Assembly: GCF_001659985.1 (NCBI RefSeq)
Contig: NZ_LYCS01000002.1
Location: 248,001 to 312,000, forward strand
From: Oceanobacillus sp. Castelsardo
GTDB lineage: Bacteria; Bacillota; Bacilli; Bacillales; Amphibacillaceae
Direction: 5' to 3'
DNA length: 64,000 nt
Translations under genes and position numbers: made by a program
In this document: one piece after another, positions 44,603 to 57,203 of the stretch
How the letters are laid out: each line of letters opens with the position of its first letter
Position numbering within the stretch: the first letter of the stretch is position 1
The notes under the pieces: model-generated
What the model saw: the letters and a program-made list of their open reading frames with translations, nothing else
What the model was told of the DNA's origin: nothing
The model's database searches: none

Positions 44603-45511
44603 CAGATGGGTTTCCGAAACAGACTTCAAACCATACGCCAATCCCTCACTATCAAAATAATCATGGTATCGTTGATCAAATTCTTGTTGAACCTTTTTCC
44701 GAAGTCGGAATTGTTTATCCCGATTACTAGGATTCATATCAGGTATAGCAGAAATTAGTCTCTTCGTATAAATGTGTTGTGGGTTATTAAATATTTCTTC
44801 TATTGTTCCTTGTTCCACATACCTACCTTTATACATAATAGAAATTTCATCACAAAAATGCTTTACAATGCCTAAGTCATGACTAATGAAAAGGTAAGTT
44901 AATCCAAGTTCCTTTTGAATATCTTGCAAGAAATTTAAAACTTGAGCCTGAACAGATACATCAAGCGCGGAAACTGGTTCATCAGCAATAATTAATTTTG
45001 GCTTTAACGCAATCGCTCTAGCTACCCCAATTCTTTGTCGTTGCCCTCCAGAAAATTGATGAGGATATTTCATCATATTTTCTTTTGATAAACCTACTAA
45101 CTCTAGCAACTCTTCTACCCGTTTAATTTCTTCCTTTTTCGTTAACTTTTCAAAATTCCTTAAAGGCTCAGCGATAATATCCAATATTCTTTTTCTCGGA
45201 TTCAATGATGAATAAGGATCTTGGAAAATCATCTGTAAGTTCTTTCGTATCTCTTTTCGATTGCTATTCTTACTTGTAATATCTACCCCATTGAAGATTA
45301 CTTTACCAGAAGTTATTTTCTCTAGGCCGATAACTCCTCTTCCTATCGTAGATTTGCCAGAACCAGACTCGCCAACTAATCCATATGTTTTCCCTTGCTC
45401 AATTTGAAAAGAAACACCATCAACTGCCTTAATATGATTGACCGTTCGATTAAATAATCCTGTTTTAATTGGAAAATGAATCTTTAAATTTGTCACTTCA
45501 AGTATCGACAT
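44567..45511 (-). CDS. Oligopeptide ABC transporter ATPase (AppF/OppF type)
   Basis: 314 residues from the ATG at 45511 (AGGAGG nine bases upstream); the frame to 45577 overlaps the D gene and lacks such a site. Walker A is GESGSGKST, the signature FSGGQRQRIG, Walker B LIIADEPVSALD, and the switch His is in FISHDLG. The C-terminal oligopeptide-transporter region follows. The last seven codons (EDVEKVW) and the stop lie inside dispersed repeat A, so an insertion has replaced the original end; the ATPase core is untouched and should work. Confidence 0.92.
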   Translation of the reverse strand: MSILEVTNLKIHFPIKTGLFNRTVNHIKAVDGVSFQIEQGKTYGLVGESGSGKSTIGRGVIGLEKITSGKVIFNGVDITSKNSNRKEIRKNLQMIFQDPYSSLNPRKRILDIIAEPLRNFEKLTKKEEIKRVEELLELVGLSKENMMKYPHQFSGGQRQRIGVARAIALKPKLIIADEPVSALDVSVQAQVLNFLQDIQKELGLTYLFISHDLGIVKHFCDEISIMYKGRYVEQGTIEEIFNNPQHIYTKRLISAIPDMNPSNRDKQFRLRKKVQQEFDQRYHDYFDSEGLAYGLKSVSETHLVALQEDVEKVW

Positions 45512-45515
45512 GTCT

Positions 45516-46511
45516 TTACGCCTCCTTAGACTCATCTTCTTGGAAGGAAAAATTCTTATAACAGGTGCAGCGTACATAATGGCCAGGTTCTACTTCATGT
45601 AAAATTGGATTTTCTTCGTGTGTTTCCGCACCCATCCACGGAATTCGGTGAGCAAATCGACAACCCTTTCTTGGTAGATGTTTTAACGATGGTACAATCC
45701 CATTTATAACATGTAATTTATCTTGACCTCCCGTTGGCATTGAATGAAGTAATGATCTCGTATACGGATGCAATGGCCTTTTAAACAGTGTGTATACATT
45801 TGCAATCTCTACAATTTGTCCCGCATACATGACAGCAACCCTATCTGCCATTTCAGCGACAACCCCTAAATCATGCGTAATCAAAATAACTCCCGATTCG
45901 ATTGTCTCTTTTAATTCCCGAATCAAATCAAGAATTTGTGCTTGTATCGTTACATCCAGGGCTGTCGTCGGCTCATCCGCAATCAATAGTTTTGGTTGAT
46001 TGGCAATCGCAATCGCAATAATGACACGCTGCCTCATTCCACCCGATAATTCATGCGGAAACTGACTATAGACATATTCAGGACGAGGAATGCCGACCAT
46101 CTTTAGAAGCTCAATTACTCGATCTTTACGTATTTTCTTGGTCATATTTGGTCTATGTAAAATGAAGGTTTCACTAATTTGTGCACCTATTTCCATAAGG
46201 GGATTTAAAGCAGTCAGAGGATCTTGGAAAATCATCGCCATTTCATTTCCGCGCATTTTATTTAAGTCTGCCTTCGAGACGTTTACAATATCTTTCCCAT
46301 TAAAAAATATATTTCCTTCCATTTTTGCTCGTGTGTGTAGGCCCATAACTGAAAATGCTAAGGCACTCTTTCCAGATCCCGATTCTCCAACAATACCTAA
46401 GATTTCATTTTCATTTACCGTTAATGTAACATCATCTACCGCTGCATAGTACCCATCATTTATATAAAAGGATGTTTTTAAATTCTTAACTTCAAGTAAT
46501 TTTCTATTCAT
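45516..46511 (-). CDS. Oligopeptide ABC transporter ATPase (AppD/OppD type)
   Basis: 331 residues. Walker A GESGSGKSAL, signature ELSGGMRQRV, Walker B LLIADEPTTALD, and the C-terminal oligo_HPY region with conserved Cys (GCRFAHRIPWMG ... YVRCTCYKNF), which in some dipeptide ATPases binds an Fe-S cluster. It heterodimerises with the F subunit encoded four bases downstream. First gene of the operon. Order D-F-B-C-A is close to the B. subtilis app operon (D-F-A-B-C), but app versus dpp or opp cannot be settled. Confidence 0.93.
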   Translation of the reverse strand: MNRKLLEVKNLKTSFYINDGYYAAVDDVTLTVNENEILGIVGESGSGKSALAFSVMGLHTRAKMEGNIFFNGKDIVNVSKADLNKMRGNEMAMIFQDPLTALNPLMEIGAQISETFILHRPNMTKKIRKDRVIELLKMVGIPRPEYVYSQFPHELSGGMRQRVIIAIAIANQPKLLIADEPTTALDVTIQAQILDLIRELKETIESGVILITHDLGVVAEMADRVAVMYAGQIVEIANVYTLFKRPLHPYTRSLLHSMPTGGQDKLHVINGIVPSLKHLPRKGCRFAHRIPWMGAETHEENPILHEVEPGHYVRCTCYKNFSFQEDESKEA

Positions 46512-46690
46512 GGAATCCCCCTAGTATATTTGGAAAATAGTAAAAGATACTTAACCATTCCCCTAAATTGTTTTAGGAAAACTTTTAAAATTTAAATCAT
46601 TTACAGTATATGTAAATAATTTTTATAAAGCAACGAAGACGGGGTTCTTATTATTCCACATTTTACCTAAAAATAAAACATGAAAAGAAC

Positions 46691-46730
46691 AAAAAAGAGC
46701 TCACTACCTTATAAATAAAGGTTAGTAAGC
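46691..46730 (-). terminator. Terminator of the ilv-leu operon
   Basis: On the minus strand GCTTACTAACCTT pairs imperfectly with AAGGTAGTGAGC and is followed by TCTTTTTTG. It lies about 135 bp after the dehydratase stop codon. Confidence 0.7.
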
Positions 46731-46745
46731 CCTTTTATCATGTCT

Positions 46746-46801
46746 TTATCAGCTGTAATATCCCTACCTTAAGGGGACAACAGCCAGTAGAGACCTGATA
46801 A
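46746..46801 (-). other. Nested hairpin in the 3' untranslated region of the ilv-leu operon
   Basis: Three nested helices: TTATCAG/CTGATAA (46746-46752 with 46795-46801), GCTGT/ACAGC, and TCCC/GGGA around ACCTTAAG. It precedes the operon terminator and may protect the mRNA end or be a decayed repeat; no family is recognised. Confidence 0.35.
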
Positions 46802-46863
46802 GCTCAACTATTCAGTGGAAAATAAAAGAATACTTCCGTTAAATTAGTTAAGCTTTATCTATT

Positions 46864-47874
46864 TCATAATGCAATGGAGGTCTTCTTGGTTTCCATTGGG
46901 TGTGATTGATTTGCAAGTTCTTGAATCTTGGCCATCTTACCGATATCCAAATTTCCACCACTTACAATTACTCCACAATGCCTGGAATGTATCTTATCAT
47001 TATGGGCAAACAAAGCGGCCAATGCAGCTGCTCCAGCACCTTCCATTAATGTCTTGTTTCGTTCAAGCATATAGACAATTGCCGATGCTATTTCTTTATC
47101 CGATACGGTTACGACATCATCTACATAATTTCTGATAATCGGCAATGTTAATTCACCAGGTTCTTTAACTGCTATCCCGTCAGCTATGGTTGATACTGTC
47201 TTGGTCGTTTTCACCGAATTACTGTGATAACTTTGAAAAATAGCAGGTGCACCGCTCGCTTGTACACCGATCACCTTAATATTTCGATTCACATGTTTTG
47301 CGGCAACGGCAACGCCACTTATTAAACCACCTCCACCAATCGGCACGAGAATAGTATCTATTCGATCCTCTTGACGAAGCATTTCCATAACCATCGTTCC
47401 TTGACCGGTCATAACATCATAATCGTCAAACGGATGAACATAAGTAGCTCCTAGTTCTTTTTGATGCACAACAGAAGCCTTATACGCTTCTTGAAAACTC
47501 TCTCCAGTAAGTACGACATCAGCCCCATAATTTCTTGTAGCATTTACTTTTGCTAATGGAGTACCCTCAGGCATAAATATAGTAGCTTTTGCCCCTAACT
47601 TTCTAGCTGCAAGGGCCACACCTTGTGCATGATTTCCTGCTGATGCAGTTATAACTCCCTTTCTTAACTGGGATTTCTTTAATTGCATGAGCTTATAACT
47701 TGCTCCTCGAAACTTAAATGCACCGGTTTTCTGTTGGTTTTCCATTTTAAAATAAACATGCTTTCCAAGTATTTGATCTGTTGTTGCTGATGTTAATAGT
47801 GGTGTACGGTGAACAATATGCCCCAAACGCTTCCAGGCGTTGTGGACTAACTCACCTTTTAGGCAATCCCCAAT
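46864..47874 (-). CDS. Threonine dehydratase, catalytic-domain-only form (TdcB-like)
   Basis: A PLP enzyme making 2-oxobutanoate from threonine, the first step to isoleucine. KTGAFKFRGASYKL holds the PLP Lys, ASAGNHAQGVALAA the substrate loop, and GGGGLISGVAVA the phosphate loop. The frame ends at about 320-336 residues, so the C-terminal ACT-like regulatory domain of biosynthetic IlvA (about 420 residues) is absent. A TTG at 47826 gives 320 residues but cuts family-like N-terminal sequence (NAWKRLGHIVHRTPLL). AAGGAG at 47884-47889 is correctly spaced only for an in-frame ATT at 47874, so a rare ATT start is likely. It closes the ilv-leu operon. Confidence 0.85.
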   Translation of the reverse strand: MGDCLKGELVHNAWKRLGHIVHRTPLLTSATTDQILGKHVYFKMENQQKTGAFKFRGASYKLMQLKKSQLRKGVITASAGNHAQGVALAARKLGAKATIFMPEGTPLAKVNATRNYGADVVLTGESFQEAYKASVVHQKELGATYVHPFDDYDVMTGQGTMVMEMLRQEDRIDTILVPIGGGGLISGVAVAAKHVNRNIKVIGVQASGAPAIFQSYHSNSVKTTKTVSTIADGIAVKEPGELTLPIIRNYVDDVVTVSDKEIASAIVYMLERNKTLMEGAGAAALAALFAHNDKIHSRHCGVIVSGGNLDIGKMAKIQELANQSHPMETKKTSIAL

Positions 47875-47963
47875 TGAGTCACACTCCTTAGTTTTTAAGA
47901 GAATTATATTTCAAAAAGTATGGTTTAGATAGGAAGTTGAACGTATACCATCTTTTTAAAACC

Positions 47964-48551
47964 TTATGCTTGTGTTGCTTCTTCATACGCTTTAATTTTA
48001 TCCTCATTCAATAAAGTTAAAGCAATATCATCCCATCCATTAATCAATTTTTCTTTATGATAAGATGGAATGTCAAAATGTACGATATTTCCTTCGTCAT
48101 CTTGAATTTCTTGTTTTTCCAAATCAACAGATAGATAAAAAGCCCCATTTTCTGCTTCTTTCATCCACTCTGTAATTTGACTCTCTTCCATTTTAATCAA
48201 AATAATGCCATTTTTCAAAGCATTATTATAAAAAATGTCTGCAAAACTTGGTGCAATGATTACTTTAAAGCCATAATCAAGCAATGCCCAAGGCGCATGT
48301 TCACGAGAGGAACCACAACCAAAATTTTCACCCGCAAGCAAAACAGATGCACCAGCAAATTGGGCTTTATTTAAATCGAAATCTTCTCTCTTATTCCCAT
48401 TATCATCAAAACGCCAGTTATAAAATACAAATTGGCCAAAACCTGTTCTTTCAATACGTTTCAAAAATTGTTTCGGGATAATTTGGTCAGTATCAATGTT
48501 TGTGCGATTTAAAGGAAAAACCAATCCTTTATGTTCTTTGATTGCTTCCAT
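47964..48551 (-). CDS. leuD: 3-isopropylmalate dehydratase small subunit
   Basis: 195 residues, as expected. FPLNRTNIDTDQIIPKQFLK and LLAGENFGCGSSREHAPWAL are the swivelling-domain motifs that complete the aconitase-like active site of the large subunit. It converts 2-isopropylmalate to 3-isopropylmalate in leucine synthesis. It is 11 bp downstream of leuC and starts at ATG after GGGGG. Confidence 0.96.
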   Translation of the reverse strand: MEAIKEHKGLVFPLNRTNIDTDQIIPKQFLKRIERTGFGQFVFYNWRFDDNGNKREDFDLNKAQFAGASVLLAGENFGCGSSREHAPWALLDYGFKVIIAPSFADIFYNNALKNGIILIKMEESQITEWMKEAENGAFYLSVDLEKQEIQDDEGNIVHFDIPSYHKEKLINGWDDIALTLLNEDKIKAYEEATQA

Positions 48552-48562
48552 CCTGCTACCCC

Positions 48563-49975
48563 CTAGTTTAATACTCCAGATTTAAATTTACGAACATCTA
48601 CGAAACGTCCTTCTACTGCTGCGGCTGCTGCCATTTCAGGACTTACAAGGTGTGTACGAGCTCCATTACCTTGTCTTCCTTCAAAGTTTCGGTTAGATGT
48701 TGAAGCGCAGCGCCCTCCGGCTGGAACAATGTCATCGTTCATTCCTAGGCACATACTACATCCTGAATCACGCCATTCAAAACCTGCATCTAAAAAGACT
48801 TGATCAAGACCTAGTTTTTCTGCTTCTAGTTTTACACTAAATGATCCTGGAACAACGATTGCTTTTATACCATCTTTCACTTTTCTACCTTTAATAATTT
48901 CAGCAGCATTTTGCAAATCTCTTAATCTAGAGTTTGTGCAAGAACCGATAAATACGTGATCGATTTCAATAGAAGTAATTGGTTGACTTTCCTCTAATCC
49001 CATATACTCTAGTGCACGCTTAACATCTTCTTTATGTTCTTTAACACTTTCTAAACTTGGAGTAGTTCCACTAATGGGTACACACATACTTGGATTGGTT
49101 CCCCATGATACTTGTGGCTCTACTTCTTCAGCATTTATTACGACCGTTTTGTCGTAAACAGCACCTTCGTCTGTTGCTAAAGCTAACCAATCCTTGGCTA
49201 TTTCGTCAAAAGCATCTCCTTTTGGAACATACTCTCTACCTCTCAAGAATTCTACCGTCTTTTCATCCGGACTGATTAGGCCAGCTCTTGCTCCACCTTC
49301 AATTGACATATTACAAACAGTCATACGTCCCTCCATCGATAGGTTACGAATCGCCTCACCAGTATATTCCATGACATATCCTGTACCAAATTTTACACCG
49401 AATTTTGCGATAATAGCTAAGATTAGGTCTTTAGCAGTTACACCAGGACCTAAATCGCCTTTAACATAAACATTTAACGTTTTTGGTTTTTCTTGCATCA
49501 ACGTTTGTGTGGCAAGAACATGTTCTACTTCACTTGTTCCAATACCAAATGCAAGTGCACCAAATGCTCCATGAGTGGATGTATGACTATCTCCACAAAC
49601 GATTGTTTTTCCTGGCTGGGTTAAACCTAGCTGTGGACCGATTACGTGAACGATTCCCTGATCGGGGTGAAACATATCTGCTAACTTTATACCAAAATCT
49701 TCGCAATTTTTACGTAGGGTTTCCATTTGTTTTCTAGAGATCTCGTCTTTAACAACATCTCTATCTTTTGTTGGCACGTTGTGATCCATTGTTGCAAAAG
49801 TCAAGTCTGGTCTACGTACTTTTCGATTGTTCAACCTTAATCCTTCGAATGCCTGTGGCGATGTAACTTCATGTATTAGATGTTGATCGATATATATTAA
49901 ATCTGGTTTACCACTTTCTTGATAAACAACGTGTTTTTCCCAGATTTTTTCAATGACTGTCTTTGGTTTACTCAA
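48563..49975 (-). CDS. leuC: 3-isopropylmalate dehydratase large subunit
   Basis: 470 residues. The [4Fe-4S] ligands are the Cys of [14 protein letters not shown] and the pair in [30 protein letters not shown] is the aconitase signature. The frame reaches an ATG at 49990, but the nearest upstream GGAG is then about 16 bases away. The TTG at 49975 lies eight bases after GGGGG and gives [12 protein letters not shown], aligning with known LeuC N termini, so TTG is preferred. Part of the leu section of the operon. Confidence 0.93.
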   Translation of the reverse strand: MSKPKTVIEKIWEKHVVYQESGKPDLIYIDQHLIHEVTSPQAFEGLRLNNRKVRRPDLTFATMDHNVPTKDRDVVKDEISRKQMETLRKNCEDFGIKLADMFHPDQGIVHVIGPQLGLTQPGKTIVCGDSHTSTHGAFGALAFGIGTSEVEHVLATQTLMQEKPKTLNVYVKGDLGPGVTAKDLILAIIAKFGVKFGTGYVMEYTGEAIRNLSMEGRMTVCNMSIEGGARAGLISPDEKTVEFLRGREYVPKGDAFDEIAKDWLALATDEGAVYDKTVVINAEEVEPQVSWGTNPSMCVPISGTTPSLESVKEHKEDVKRALEYMGLEESQPITSIEIDHVFIGSCTNSRLRDLQNAAEIIKGRKVKDGIKAIVVPGSFSVKLEAEKLGLDQVFLDAGFEWRDSGCSMCLGMNDDIVPAGGRCASTSNRNFEGRQGNGARTHLVSPEMAAAAAVEGRFVDVRKFKSGVLN

Positions 49976-50025
49976 TAATCTCGCCCCCATTCACATTAAT
50001 ACGTTTCTCCTGTTACTTTATACTT

Positions 50026-51093
50026 TTATTTCAAAAATTCTAATACAGCGTTTGTCATCGCAACAGTTCCTACTTGATGACCATTTTCAATTCTCAAGTC
50101 AGCTGTATGATAGCCTTCTTCTAAACAAGTATTCACAGCACTTTCGATTTCTTTTGCTTCTTCATCTAACCCAAAAGAATGCCTCAACATCAAAGCAGCG
50201 GAAAGGATCATTCCTAAAGGATTTGCTACCCCTTTTCCTGCAATATCTGGAGCTGATCCGTGAACTGGTTCATACAAACCTACTCCATCTGTACGAACAC
50301 TCGCGGAAGGTAACATACCTAGTGAACCAGTGAGAACAGATGCTTCATCACTTAAGATATCCCCAAATAAATTTTCTGTTACTATAACATCAAATTGACT
50401 TGGATTTGTTATTAGTTTCATAGCAGCTGCATCTACTAATAAATGTTCTACTTGAACATCAGGATATTCTTTCGCTTTTTCTTCCACGATTTCACGCCAT
50501 AGTCTACTAGATTCTAAAACGTTAGCTTTATCAACCGATGTAAGATGTTTATTACGAATTCTTGCACTTTCAAAACCTTTTTCTACAATTCTTTCAATCT
50601 CTTCTCTCGTATAAACAAGTGTATCTACAGCACTATTGCCCTTATCTCTACGTTCTCGGGGTTCACCAAAATATAGTCCACCTGTTAATTCACGGATAAT
50701 TAAGATGTCACTGCCTTCAATAATTTCCCGTTTTAAAGGGGATGCATGAAGTAATGCCTTAAACCCTAGGATTGGTCTTAAGTTTGCAAATAAACCAAGT
50801 GCTTTTCTTATTCCTAATAGACCTTTTTCGGGACGAATATTCGGTGAGACATTATCCCATTTCGGACCACCAACAGATCCTAATAGAATGGCGTCTGCAT
50901 ATTGGCATGCTTGAATGGTTTCTTCTGGAAGTGGAATACCATACCGGTCAATAGCATCCCCACCAATTGCATGTTTTTCAAAAGTAAATTCGTGATTATA
51001 TTTTTTAGCGATTGTTTTTAATACTACTGTTGCTGAATCCATGATTTCTCTTCCAATTCCATCTCCTGGAAGAAGTACAATTTGCTTTTTCAT
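50026..51093 (-). CDS. leuB: 3-isopropylmalate dehydrogenase
   Basis: 355 residues. LLPGDGIGREIM and NLFGDILSDEASVLTGSLGMLPSAS carry the Mg2+ and NAD sites of the beta-decarboxylating dehydrogenase family; LYFGEPRERR fits LeuB rather than isocitrate dehydrogenase. It oxidises 3-isopropylmalate to 2-oxoisocaproate. ATG follows TAGGGGGA. It is separated from leuA by 391 bp filled by a dispersed repeat, unusual inside this operon. Confidence 0.95.
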   Translation of the reverse strand: MKKQIVLLPGDGIGREIMDSATVVLKTIAKKYNHEFTFEKHAIGGDAIDRYGIPLPEETIQACQYADAILLGSVGGPKWDNVSPNIRPEKGLLGIRKALGLFANLRPILGFKALLHASPLKREIIEGSDILIIRELTGGLYFGEPRERRDKGNSAVDTLVYTREEIERIVEKGFESARIRNKHLTSVDKANVLESSRLWREIVEEKAKEYPDVQVEHLLVDAAAMKLITNPSQFDVIVTENLFGDILSDEASVLTGSLGMLPSASVRTDGVGLYEPVHGSAPDIAGKGVANPLGMILSAALMLRHSFGLDEEAKEIESAVNTCLEEGYHTADLRIENGHQVGTVAMTNAVLEFLK

Positions 51094-51125
51094 GACGTCC
51101 CCCTAAACTATAAATCTATTGTTCC

Positions 51126-51412
51126 ACCGGGTGCTTTCGCCTTTCTTGATCTAGCTCCAGCACCCAGCGACTAGCAAACTTCCTTCACCTCCGTGCGATA
51201 AAGAAGACTTGCCGACTGGTGAAACCAGAGGCTTAGTCGCCCTTATACCCTTGTGGTGAAAGTCAACTTCGACTCCCAGCACTGAAGGTAGGCCGACTAA
51301 GTACGGCCTTTGCGGCCAACGTCGGCACACCTCTATGAAGAGGCGTGTTTCCTTTATCTCCTTCGGCTCAGTCCAGTTCGTACGTCGCTAACCGGGTGCT
51401 TTCGCCTTTCTT
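51126..51412. repeat. Dispersed repeat C between leuA and leuB
   Basis: A 22-bp perfect direct repeat (starting ACCGGGTGCTTTCGCC) marks both ends, at 51126-51147 and 51391-51412. The interior has CTTGATCTAGCTCCAGC, a sequence I associate with interspersed repeats in Bacillaceae. It also has the two-hairpin module CGACTAAGTA[CGGCC TTTGC GGCC]AACGTCG (about 51294-51331), followed by CCTC/GAGG, shared with repeats A and B. No open frame is convincing. It must be transcribed within the ilv-leu mRNA. Confidence 0.7.
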
Positions 51413-51420
51413 TCACCAAT

Positions 51421-51454
51421 GCCGATAACGCCACTATTTTGTGGCGTTATCGGC
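51421..51454 (-). other. Strong intercistronic hairpin between leuA and leuB
   Basis: A perfect 14-bp G+C-containing stem (51421-51434 with 51441-51454) with a six-base loop lies 30 bp after the leuA stop codon. No T run follows on the minus strand, so processing or stabilisation is more likely than termination. Confidence 0.7.
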
Positions 51455-51484
51455 AAACACCCGCTTAATGGAGTGGTTAGATTA

Positions 51485-54053
<2,569 letters not shown>

Positions 54054-54093
54054 TTATTCTCCCTTTCCTATTTCAATAATTAGTTTGTTTTTA

Positions 54094-54300
54094 GAGGATG
54101 TTCAAAAAGTCCGGTGAAAATGACACTTCGGTACAGGGGACCTTCGACTAAGTTCCGTCACGTCCTGTGACGAACGTCGAAGTCACCACATCCTGTGGAA
54201 GCTCGTTGGCTTGCTTTTCCGCTGCTCACGTCATACGTTCCGCTGCTCAAAGCTACGCCGCCTCGAACTGCTCGGTCCTTTTCATCCTCCTTTTTGAACA
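54094..54300. repeat. Dispersed repeat B between ilvN and ilvC
   Basis: Both ends match repeat A in reverse orientation: GAGGATGTTCAAAAAGTCCG at the left, and TCCTTTTCATCCTCCTTTTT at the right, with the GCTCGTTGGCTTGCTTTTCC block inside. It carries the two-hairpin module as CTTCGAC-TAA...[CGTCAC/GTGACG]...AAC-GTCGAAG, then CCACA/TGTGG. The stem sequences differ from A and C but pairing is kept. No coding capacity. Lies inside the ilv-leu transcript. Confidence 0.7.
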
Positions 54301-54318
54301 CACTCTTTTATATTAATA

Positions 54319-54837
54319 TTAAAATATTAATGCATTCATTTCCTGAACGTTTTCTGGCTGTCTTCCTCTTTGGAAGGCTGTTACCCCCGTTCTAGTTAAT
54401 TCTTTAATTCCATAAGGTCTTAACAAATCAATAAGTGCATCTATCTTTTCAGGGTTACCTGTTACTTGAATGATCAGGCTATCTTTACTTACATCAATTA
54501 CACTCGCACGAAACGGAGTGATTACTCCTTGTATTTCTGCACGATTTTGACTAGAACTTCCAACTTTAATTAATGCTAGTTCTCTAGCAACAATTGCCTT
54601 ATCTGTAATGTCAGTAACTTTCAAAACATCAATTTGTTTGTTTAATTGTTTGGTTAATTGCTCTAATTTCTGGTCATCACTAACCTCCACAACAAATGTC
54701 ATTTTAGAAATTCCTTCTGTTTCAGAGGGACCTACCGAAATACTTTCTATATTAAATTGACGTTTTACCATCATGCCTGTTACACGATTTAATACACCAC
54801 TACGATTTTGTACAGTAGCTGTTATAATCCGTTTCAT
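54319..54837 (-). CDS. ilvN: Acetolactate synthase small (regulatory) subunit
   Basis: 172 residues from the ATG at 54837, which overlaps the ilvB stop codon (ATGA); the longer frame to 54897 runs inside ilvB. The N-terminal ACT domain reads [19 protein letters not shown] with valine-binding residues, and a C-terminal ALS_ss_C domain follows. It activates the catalytic subunit and confers valine feedback. Also called ilvH in B. subtilis. Confidence 0.95.
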   Translation of the reverse strand: MKRIITATVQNRSGVLNRVTGMMVKRQFNIESISVGPSETEGISKMTFVVEVSDDQKLEQLTKQLNKQIDVLKVTDITDKAIVARELALIKVGSSSQNRAEIQGVITPFRASVIDVSKDSLIIQVTGNPEKIDALIDLLRPYGIKELTRTGVTAFQRGRQPENVQEMNALIF

Positions 54838-56558
54838 TTTGTCACCCCGATCATTTCGTGGTTCCCCGCACCCGGTGCAACCATCGGAAATACACATTCA
54901 CGTTTTACAACACGACAGTCAACAACAACAGGTCCGTCATATGAAAATACATCTTCTAGAACTCTCGGTACATTTTCTTCTTTATCTACTCTAACCCCTT
55001 TAACTCCATAACTTTCTGCAAGTTTAATAAAATCTGGGTTTTCAGTTAATAATGATTCTGAATATCTTTCTTCATAGAATTTTTCTTGCCATTGTCTTAC
55101 CATACCAAGTGCTTCATTATTAATAATGATTACTTTAACTGGTAAGTTACGTTCCTTTATAACGGAAAGTTCTTGTAATGTCATTTGGAATCCACCGTCT
55201 CCTACAATGGATACAACTAATTCATCTGGTCTACCTAGTTGTGCACCAATTGCGGCTGGAAATCCAAATCCCATCGTCCCAAGTCCCCCGGAAGTAACCC
55301 ATTTATCTGGACTGTCAAATTTATAAAATTGTGCAGCCCACATTTGATGTTGCCCAACATCCGTTGTTACAATTGCTTCTCCATTAGAAACTTCATATAC
55401 TTGTTCAATTAACCATTGTGGTGAAATTAATTCTTCGGAACGGTCATACCAAAGCGGATAATCTTCCTTCTTAGAATTAAGTGATTGTAACCATTCATCA
55501 TGGTTAGTAATCTTAGCATTAACATCCAGTAATTGTTTAAGGGCTTCTTTCGCATCACCAACAACTGGAATTTTAGTTTTAATGTTCTTCCCAATTTCAG
55601 CTGGATCAATATCGATGTGTGCCACTTTTGCATTTGGTGCAAAGTGCTTGATAGCGCCTGTTAGTCGGTCATCAAATCTCGCTCCAATATTTATAAGCAA
55701 ATCACATTCATAAATAGCCATATTTGCCGTATAGGTCCCATGCATACCTGCCATACCTAATGAAAGTTCATTTGTTCCAGGAAAACTACCTAACCCAAGT
55801 AAGGTTGTTGTAACTGGAAGTTGGTATTTTTCGGCAAATACCTTTAATTCCTTTGCAGCATCAGCAAATAATACACCCGCTCCAGCCAGTAGTAGTGGTC
55901 GTTCAGAACGACTTAAAGCGTCCGCAAGTTTACGAATTTGCAATGGGTTAGGCTTAACGGTTGGTTGATAACCCGGCAAATGAAACGCTGTGTCAAATTC
56001 ATCTACTGTGATTTCTTGTGAGATGTTTTTTGGAATATCAACTACTACCGGTCCCGGACGTCCTGTTGACGCAATATGGAATGCCTCTTTAACAATTCTA
56101 GGTAATTGTTTCAAGTCCGTTACTTGATAATTGTATTTAGTTATTGGAGTAGTTATCCCAATAATGTCAGCCTCTTGGAAAGCATCTGTACCAATTACTC
56201 CAGTTCCAACTTGACCAGTAAAGATGACGACTGGTAAAGAATCCATCATCGCATCTGTAATACCAGTAATTAAGTTAGTTGCTCCCGGTCCTGAAGTAGC
56301 AATGACCACACCCGGCTTCCCTGTCACTCGTGCGTATCCTTCTGCTGCATGAATCAATCCTTGTTCATGGCGGCAAAGAATATGCTGGAAAGGTGCGTTT
56401 GCTCGATACAAGGCATCGTAAATTGGTAAAACTGCACCACCCGGATAACCAAATACTGTGTCAACATCTGCATCTACCAATGAACGAATAAAAACATCTG
56501 CACCAGTTGTCGTTTTCTTTTCAACTGCAAGTTCCTTAGGCTTTGCCTCAACTTTCAC
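54834..56558 (-). CDS. ilvB: Acetolactate synthase large (catalytic) subunit
   Basis: 574 residues, the usual length. The N-terminal PYR domain has [14 protein letters not shown] and the catalytic Glu in [16 protein letters not shown]; the C-terminal PP domain has the thiamine-diphosphate motif [19 protein letters not shown] ending NNEALGM. FAD-binding middle domain present. First gene of ilvBNC-leuABCD, controlled by the T-box leader upstream. ATG follows AAGGAGGTAAGTAG. Confidence 0.96.
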   Translation of the reverse strand: MKVEAKPKELAVEKKTTTGADVFIRSLVDADVDTVFGYPGGAVLPIYDALYRANAPFQHILCRHEQGLIHAAEGYARVTGKPGVVIATSGPGATNLITGITDAMMDSLPVVIFTGQVGTGVIGTDAFQEADIIGITTPITKYNYQVTDLKQLPRIVKEAFHIASTGRPGPVVVDIPKNISQEITVDEFDTAFHLPGYQPTVKPNPLQIRKLADALSRSERPLLLAGAGVLFADAAKELKVFAEKYQLPVTTTLLGLGSFPGTNELSLGMAGMHGTYTANMAIYECDLLINIGARFDDRLTGAIKHFAPNAKVAHIDIDPAEIGKNIKTKIPVVGDAKEALKQLLDVNAKITNHDEWLQSLNSKKEDYPLWYDRSEELISPQWLIEQVYEVSNGEAIVTTDVGQHQMWAAQFYKFDSPDKWVTSGGLGTMGFGFPAAIGAQLGRPDELVVSIVGDGGFQMTLQELSVIKERNLPVKVIIINNEALGMVRQWQEKFYEERYSESLLTENPDFIKLAESYGVKGVRVDKEENVPRVLEDVFSYDGPVVVDCRVVKRECVFPMVAPGAGNHEMIGVTK

Positions 56559-56804
56559 TACTACTTACCTCCTTATAAATTTAAAAATTCTAATAAATCA
56601 TTCTAGAAAACTTGGCGTTCGCCATGCTTTTTGGCGAATGCTTTAGTTGCACTTTGCAGGAGAAGAGAGTTTATCCTTATCCTTTTCTCTGCTAAATAAA
56701 TTTATAGTAAAACAACGTTCAGAGTACTCTCTAAATGCCGTTATACCTACCTTAAGCTAACTATACTGTGCGTTTTTCAGAGATAAGTGACTTTTCTCCA
56801 AATA

Positions 56805-56872
56805 AAAAGACCCTTCTCTCCCTATACGCATACTGCACACAACTGCAGAAATCTATTGGGGAGAAAAGAGTC
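56805..56872 (-). terminator. T-box-controlled terminator before ilvB
   Basis: GACTCTTTTCTCCC (56859-56872, minus) pairs with GGGAGAGAAGGGTC (56810-56823) over 14 positions including two G-T pairs, followed by TTTTTATTT. Confidence 0.85.
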
Positions 56873-57135
56873 CTCTTTTCACGGTACCACCCAGTTTCGT
56901 AGCATCCTCACGAATACTACCTCACCGACTGAAATAAACAGTCTTTTTTGATAACAGGTAAGGAATATACCTGACCAAACTTAATAGAAAAGGTTCTTCA
57001 AGATATGCACTAGAAGAATCGTTCAGCTTGGCACTCGGGGAAGAGAATAGAAATTTGTGTATTTCTAGGCTTCCAGCAACCCTAGATCTCTGTGAATACA
57101 CGTTTGTATTTCTAAGTGTCCCGTCTGCGTTTTAG
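56805..57135 (-). promoter_or_regulatory. T-box riboswitch leader of the ilv-leu operon (leucine type)
   Basis: Minus strand. Stem I base pairs GGACACTT with GAGTGCC. The AG-rich bulge CAGAGATCTAGGG and the distal GGTTGCTGGAAGCC are typical of stem I. The T-box sequence TGGGTGGTACCGTG (56880-56893) is canonical and overlaps the antiterminator. A CTC (leucine) codon at 57043-57045 is the likely specifier, as in the B. subtilis ilv-leu leader, though specifier placement needs folding. Uncharged tRNA-Leu would allow read-through. Confidence 0.88.
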
Positions 57136-57182
57136 TTGTATATCATTATTTTCAAAAAAGAATTTAAAATGGAATGAATTTT

Positions 57183-57197
57183 AAATTTCTGATATTG
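57183..57197 (-). promoter_or_regulatory. Possible CodY box at the ilv promoter
   Basis: AAATTTCTGATATTG matches the 15-bp CodY consensus AATTTTCWGAAAATT at 11 positions and overlaps the predicted transcription start. CodY control of ilv-leu is known in Bacillus; this particular site is an inference. Confidence 0.4.
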
Positions 57198-57203
57198 GAC
57201 TTT

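Larger units (their letters stand above)
46512..46863. other. 352-bp gap between the peptide transporter and ilv-leu operons
   Basis: Contains the ilv-leu operon terminator and, between it and the dehydratase gene, a nested inverted-repeat structure at 46746-46801. Otherwise A+T rich, including the undefined promoter of the D gene. Confidence 0.5.

Noticed and set aside
44406-44730. Plus-strand frames across repeat A
   Set aside because: They lie in the dispersed repeat and the antisense of the App F gene, with no homologue or ribosome site; no transposase motif is present.
51126-51412. CRISPR-like array from the direct repeat in element C
   Set aside because: Only two copies about 265 bp apart with no regular spacers and no cas genes.
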